In this document: piece by piece, positions 5,502 to 5,921 of the stretch | How the letters are laid out: every line of letters begins with the position of its first letter | How positions within the stretch are numbered: position 1 is the stretch's first letter | DNA from: Rhodospirillales bacterium | GTDB taxonomy: Bacteria; Pseudomonadota; Alphaproteobacteria; JAREAF01 | Direction of reading: 5' to 3' | Assembly (NCBI GenBank): GCA_029240475.1 | Contig: JAREAF010000210.1 | Span: 1-5,921, forward strand | DNA length: 5,921 nt | Program-made: the position numbers and the translations under genes | The notes under the pieces: model-generated | What the model was told of the DNA's origin: nothing | Database searches by the model: none | What the model saw: the letters and a program-made list of their open reading frames with translations, nothing else

Positions 5502-5523
5502 CCGAAGGGGTTGCGACCTTCGG
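5502..5523. repeat. Short inverted repeat downstream of pssA
   Basis: CCGAAGG (5502-5508) pairs perfectly with CCTTCGG (5517-5523) around an 8-nt loop, 16 nt past the pssA stop on the minus strand. It may be a weak terminator or attenuating hairpin, but lacks a T tract. Confidence 0.45.
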
Positions 5524-5539
5524 GCACGCGAAGAGCCGG

Positions 5540-5921
5540 TCAGGGCTTGGATTCGGGCGGCGCGAGCGGCGGCATGGGCTCGGCCGCCGCCGCGGTCGCG
5601 AGTTGCGCCTCGTGCATCCGCTTAAGGCGGGAATGCGCGCGGATGCTGAGCGGGATGTTGGCGATATAGGCGAGGCCGATCAGGATCAGGGTGATCCAGG
5701 TGGCGCTAATGAGAAGCCCCGCCAGCACCCCGACCGCCAGCAGCGTCGGGACGATGAGATGGTGCGGAACCCTGACCTTCTTGAAGGAGTATATCGGCAG
5801 CTTGCTGACCATCAGCCCGGCCACGACCAGCATCACTGGCGCGACCAGGGCCGGATGCCGGAACACGGTGTCGCCGAGCTCGAAGCTGAGCATGATCGGC
5901 AGCAAGGCAAGGCCCGCGCCG
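5540..5921 (-). CDS. pssA: CDP-diacylglycerol--serine O-phosphatidyltransferase, C-terminal part
   Basis: About 126 C-terminal residues are visible; the frame stays open to the right edge, beginning GAGLALLPIMLSFEL. A TTG at 5905 could be mistaken for a start, but the family-like residues before it show the gene continues beyond the window. PssA joins serine to CDP-diacylglycerol in the inner membrane, the first step towards phosphatidylethanolamine. Visible parts are a membrane segment around 'LVAPVMLVVAGLMVS', the family-typical 'KLPIYSFKKVRVPHH', two more segments ('LIVPTLLAVGVLAGLLIS' and 'WITLILIGLAYIANIPL'), a basic stretch 'RAHSRLKRMHEAQ', and an Ala/Pro-rich tail. The catalytic CDP-alcohol phosphotransferase motif would lie N-terminal, outside the window, so activity cannot be judged. 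Another CDP-alcohol phosphatidyltransferase is possible but less likely. It is followed 92 nt later by the PRC-barrel gene. Confidence 0.85.
   Translation of the reverse strand, partial: GAGLALLPIMLSFELGDTVFRHPALVAPVMLVVAGLMVSKLPIYSFKKVRVPHHLIVPTLLAVGVLAGLLISATWITLILIGLAYIANIPLSIRAHSRLKRMHEAQLATAAAAEPMPPLAPPESKP

Noticed and set aside
1..5921. Search for mobile elements, CRISPR arrays, tRNA/rRNA genes, toxin-antitoxin or defence genes
   Set aside because: No transposase or integrase motifs, regularly spaced repeats, tRNA-like cloverleafs or defence domains were seen; every open region larger than 150 nt is covered by a recognisable gene.

Overview
The window looks like a chromosomal stretch of a high-GC (roughly two thirds G+C by eye) Gram-negative bacterium, most likely an alphaproteobacterium. 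The grounds are the codon use, a Hydrolase_2-type lipoprotein with a bacterial lipobox, an MscL of proteobacterial type, a PssA C-terminus carrying the 'LPIYSFKKVRVP' signature, and tight GTGA/TGATG gene junctions. Genus cannot be decided from sequence alone. The first 15 bases are not biological: they match the 3' end of the standard Illumina adapter exactly, so the left edge is a contig end.

Layout. (1) Positions 16-3454, plus strand: the 3' part of an operon for purine/pyrimidine salvage. It holds the tail of an ABC-transporter ATPase, two BPD_transp_2 permeases of the nucleoside (BmpA/NupNOPQ) type, and a CodA-type cytosine deaminase, joined by 4-nt overlap, 8-nt gap and 1-nt overlap. (2) 3451-4397, minus strand: a small single-domain cupin whose stop codon interlocks with that of codA in a shared TTAA, and upstream of it a SleB-like cell-wall hydrolase lipoprotein. 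(3) 4398-4547: a 150-nt divergent intergenic region with a perfect 12-bp palindrome. (4) 4548-4970, plus: mscL, ending at a strong 12-bp hairpin that probably terminates transcription from both sides. (5) 5031-5921, minus: a PRC-barrel protein and, upstream of it, the C-terminal part of phosphatidylserine synthase (pssA), cut by the right edge.

How the genes work together. The importer and deaminase make a plausible uptake-and-deaminate unit: an ABC importer brings in a nucleobase or nucleoside and the deaminase converts cytosine (or a related base) to uracil plus ammonia. This would replace the CodB permease used in the enterobacterial codBA pair. The right half is envelope-related: peptidoglycan hydrolase, mechanosensitive channel and phospholipid synthesis. 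I found no wholly new system. The most interesting biological detail is a natural Cys/Met replacement at two substrate-specificity positions in the deaminase (Asp314 and Phe316 of E. coli CodA).
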